A stretch of 17,858 nucleotides of DNA. Source: JAHDHW01 sp964551455 (GTDB lineage Bacteria; Bacteroidota; Bacteroidia; Chitinophagales; Saprospiraceae). The DNA is taken from positions 1 through 17,858 of the forward strand of contig CAZKDA010000089.1 of assembly GCA_964551455.1 (NCBI GenBank). Reading direction: 5' to 3'. The notes under the pieces were generated by a model, which saw only the letters and a program-made list of their open reading frames with translations, did not search any database and was not told where the DNA came from. The stretch's first letter is position 1; each line of letters opens with the position of its first letter. The translations under genes and the position numbers were made by a program. This document shows, in pieces, positions 15,496 through 17,858 of this stretch.

Positions 15496-15994
15496 TTGAC
15501 CTGTCACATGATGTAAAGACTACATTTAATAGTTTCAATTCCAATCTGGTGCGATTAAGAGTTTGAAACAAAAGATATTTTAGAATTGTACGAAAAAGTT
15601 TCAATTCCAATCTGGTGCGATTAAGAGCTGCCGCCTGGATCCCCGCCTTGAGCCAGCCGACGTGTTTCAATTCCAATCTGGTGCGATTAAGAGCCGGGAC
15701 ATCTTCACGTCCCGGTCTTTTAACATAAAAGTTTCAATTCCAATCTGGTGCGATTAAGAGTGATAAGGAGCTTTGGGACAAGTACAAAATTACGAGGTTT
15801 CAATTCCAATCTGGTGCGATTAAGAGAGTAGGAGGATCACCTTCAGCAGTAAGTGCTTTACTGTTTCAATTCCAATCTGGTGCGATTAAGAGTCGGGAAT
15901 ACCTAAGAAATCAGCAAGCGATCCTTCCGTTTCAATTCCAATCTGGTGCGATTAAGAGTTGACCTGTCACATGATGTAAAGACTACATTTAATA
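15496..15994. repeat. Non-adjacent identical spacers
   Basis: The spacer at 15496-15531 (starting TTGACCTGTCAC) recurs exactly at 15959-15994, seven units away. The neighbouring spacers on both sides differ, so this is not a block duplication. Confidence 0.9.
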
Positions 15995-16354
15995 GTTTCA
16001 ATTCCAATCTGGTGCGATTAAGAGAGGACAAAATTTTGTCAACGCATCCGGCCTATTCAGGTTTCAATTCCAATCTGGTGCGATTAAGAGCATATACGAT
16101 TGATTATGTGACGTACCAGGTTTCGCGTTTCAATTCCAATCTGGTGCGATTAAGAGCATACCACCACATCGAACATTTATTGAAGCCTTCGCGTTTCAAT
16201 TCCAATCTGGTGCGATTAAGAGCAGGTAGAACGCAACACCCCGCGAACCCAACGCCGCGTTTCAATTCCAATCTGGTGCGATTAAGAGTCAAAAAGTCGA
16301 ATTCAGCGTTAAACTAAACTCCTAGTTTCAATTCCAATCTGGTGCGATTAAGAG

Positions 16355-16455
16355 TTCAATTGTGTAATTCGCCTGTTGTTGTGTTTGATGTTTCAATTCC
16401 AATCTGGTGCGATTAAGAGCTTCAATTGTGTAATTCGCCTGTTGTTGTGTTTGAT
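16355..16455. repeat. Adjacent spacers identical except for one extra base
   Basis: The spacer at 16355-16389 (35 nt) equals 16420-16455 (36 nt) apart from an additional C at the left end of the latter. In the inferred crRNA direction they share the 5' end and differ at the 3' end. Confidence 0.9.
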
Positions 16456-17858
16456 GTTTCAATTCCAATCTGGTGCGATTAAGAGACGCCCCAGAGTTGG
16501 CATTTGAATTAAGGCAAGCATTGTTTCAATTCCAATCTGGTGCGATTAAGAGCGTGTTGTTGAGAAGCAATACGATCAGGACCTCGAAGTTTCAATTCCA
16601 ATCTGGTGCGATTAAGAGAAGTTTTTAGTAAAATTTAACTTTTCCTTAACGTTTGTTTCAATTCCAATCTGGTGCGATTAAGAGAAATGGCGAATCACAA
16701 CTCATAATTAATTATATTGTGTTTCAATTCCAATCTGGTGCGATTAAGAGACCTTCGCCAGACGTAACGGCAAATATGTTGTTTCGGTTTCAATTCCAAT
16801 CTGGTGCGATTAAGAGAACGAACATATTGCCCTGCGAAGTGTCAAGCTGAACGTTTCAATTCCAATCTGGTGCGATTAAGAGAGGTACACTTTCTGTATT
16901 CGTCAGAGGCAATTGTACGTTTCAATTCCAATCTGGTGCGATTAAGAGCATTGCCCCGTTTTCGCGCCGTACGTCCAACAGGATGTTTCAATTCCAATCT
17001 GGTGCGATTAAGAGTCCGCTTTTGTCTTGTGTGAAATCAAAGCCATCAAAGTTTCAATTCCAATCTGGTGCGATTAAGAGGCTTTGCCCTTCTGAAAATA
17101 TTATGAATCTCCCCGCGTTTCAATTCCAATCTGGTGCGATTAAGAGTTTTGATAACGGACAACTTGCTTGGCAATTAGATTAGTTTCAATTCCAATCTGG
17201 TGCGATTAAGAGGGGCTTGGGGTGATTTAATGTCCGCAATAGTTGGCAAGTTTCAATTCCAATCTGGTGCGATTAAGAGAAACGGAGGGATTCATCAGGT
17301 GGGCGTTAGATCACGGTTTCAATTCCAATCTGGTGCGATTAAGAGGGCGAGGCCAGGTTATTTACCTGGTTGTTTTCAATTGTTTCAATTCCAATCTGGT
17401 GCGATTAAGAGCCCGGTTGCTTGACAATTATGATGAGGTTATAGCGGTTTCAATTCCAATCTGGTGCGATTAAGAGGATGCGGCCTGTTCCACTGCCTGA
17501 CCAGGACGGCAAGTTTCAATTCCAATCTGGTGCGATTAAGAGTCATCCTTGCGAAATCATATATCGAACCGGAGCGAAGTTTCAATTCCAATCTGGTGCG
17601 ATTAAGAGATCAAGTTTTACTATCATCACGCTTTATACGTTGATGTTTCAATTCCAATCTGGTGCGATTAAGAGCTGAATTGTCCGCGTATCGAATTACC
17701 CGACACCACAGTTTCAATTCCAATCTGGTGCGATTAAGAGGCAACGGAGACAAGACAAGGCCAGTAACATTAACGCGTTTCAATTCCAATCTGGTGCGAT
17801 TAAGAGTTCAGGGATTTGGGAATTGAGGTGATGGTCAAGGCCGTTTCAATTCCAATCT

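Larger units (their letters stand above)
13361..17858 (-). CRISPR. CRISPR array, 67 complete 30-bp repeats, continues past the right edge
   Basis: The 30-bp repeat begins GTTTCAATTCC and ends GATTAAGAG on the plus strand. I count 67 complete copies from 13422 to 17806, a copy lacking its first five bases at 13361-13385, and a copy cut by the window edge at 17843. These flank 68 spacers of 35-37 nt, most of them 36. All repeats appear identical. The reverse complement of the repeat ends in AATTGAAAC, the 8-nt crRNA 5' handle common in type I-B and type III systems, so the array is probably transcribed right to left with its leader beyond 17858. The degenerate left end fits this, as does the loss of GTTTC there (the transcript's 3' end of the repeat). 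No cas genes are in the window. Repeat and spacer lengths suit I-B best, but the type is not proven. Confidence 0.97.

Noticed and set aside
13420..17680. Many overlapping frames encoding repetitive peptides (NRTRLELK, FNSNLVRLR, FQFQSGAIK)
   Set aside because: They are translations of the 30-bp CRISPR repeat in different frames. The 66-bp period is a multiple of three, so frames stay open across units.

Overview
The window looks like a draft-assembly contig (it contains a 100-N scaffold gap) from a member of the Bacteroidota, probably near the Saprospiria. The reasons are starts with A/T-rich upstream regions and no clear Shine-Dalgarno, a Bacteroidota-like bS21, a DUF1801 protein, a CotH/beta-helix membrane protein, and intergenic regions crowded with hairpins and short tandem repeats. 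The taxonomic call is inference from sequence style, not from a marker search.

Layout. 414-3023 (+) is a membrane-anchored CotH-kinase-like protein with a C-terminal beta-helix, closed by a strong terminator. 3247-3663 (-) is a DUF1801 protein and 4036-4989 (-) a putative lipoprotein. 4990-5784 is mostly non-coding and carries large inverted repeats. 5785-6144 (+) is a small nuclease-fold-like hypothetical protein, followed by a terminator. From 6531 a co-directional set follows: bS21, an FN3-type membrane protein, a sodium:solute symporter, a 40-residue single-span membrane peptide that overlaps the next gene, an aspartate/ornithine-carbamoyltransferase-family enzyme and, after a repeat-rich gap, an asparagine-synthetase-like amidotransferase. 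A MarR-type regulator (12461-12946, -) converges on this set. The last 4.8 kb is a CRISPR array with 67 complete 30-bp repeats. It runs off the right edge, and no cas gene is in the window.

The most interesting non-CRISPR idea is that 6766-12946 encodes a compatible-solute system. The carbamoyltransferase keeps the catalytic and carbamoyl-phosphate residues and the arginine expected to hold the alpha-carboxylate. It has lost the Arg and Gln that read the aspartate side chain in PyrB. Paired with an asparagine-synthetase-like enzyme, an SSS transporter and a MarR regulator, a plausible product is an N-carbamoyl amino-acid amide such as N-alpha-carbamoyl-glutamine 1-amide, a known osmolyte whose biosynthetic genes I do not know of. 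This is a hypothesis.

The CRISPR array is probably transcribed right to left, because the reverse-complement repeat ends in ATTGAAAC. The left end would then be the old, trailer end. There a repeat is split open by tandem 85-bp units, and the scaffold gap lies exactly in register with those units. The array also holds three duplicated spacers and several spacers that look like captured hairpins or terminators.
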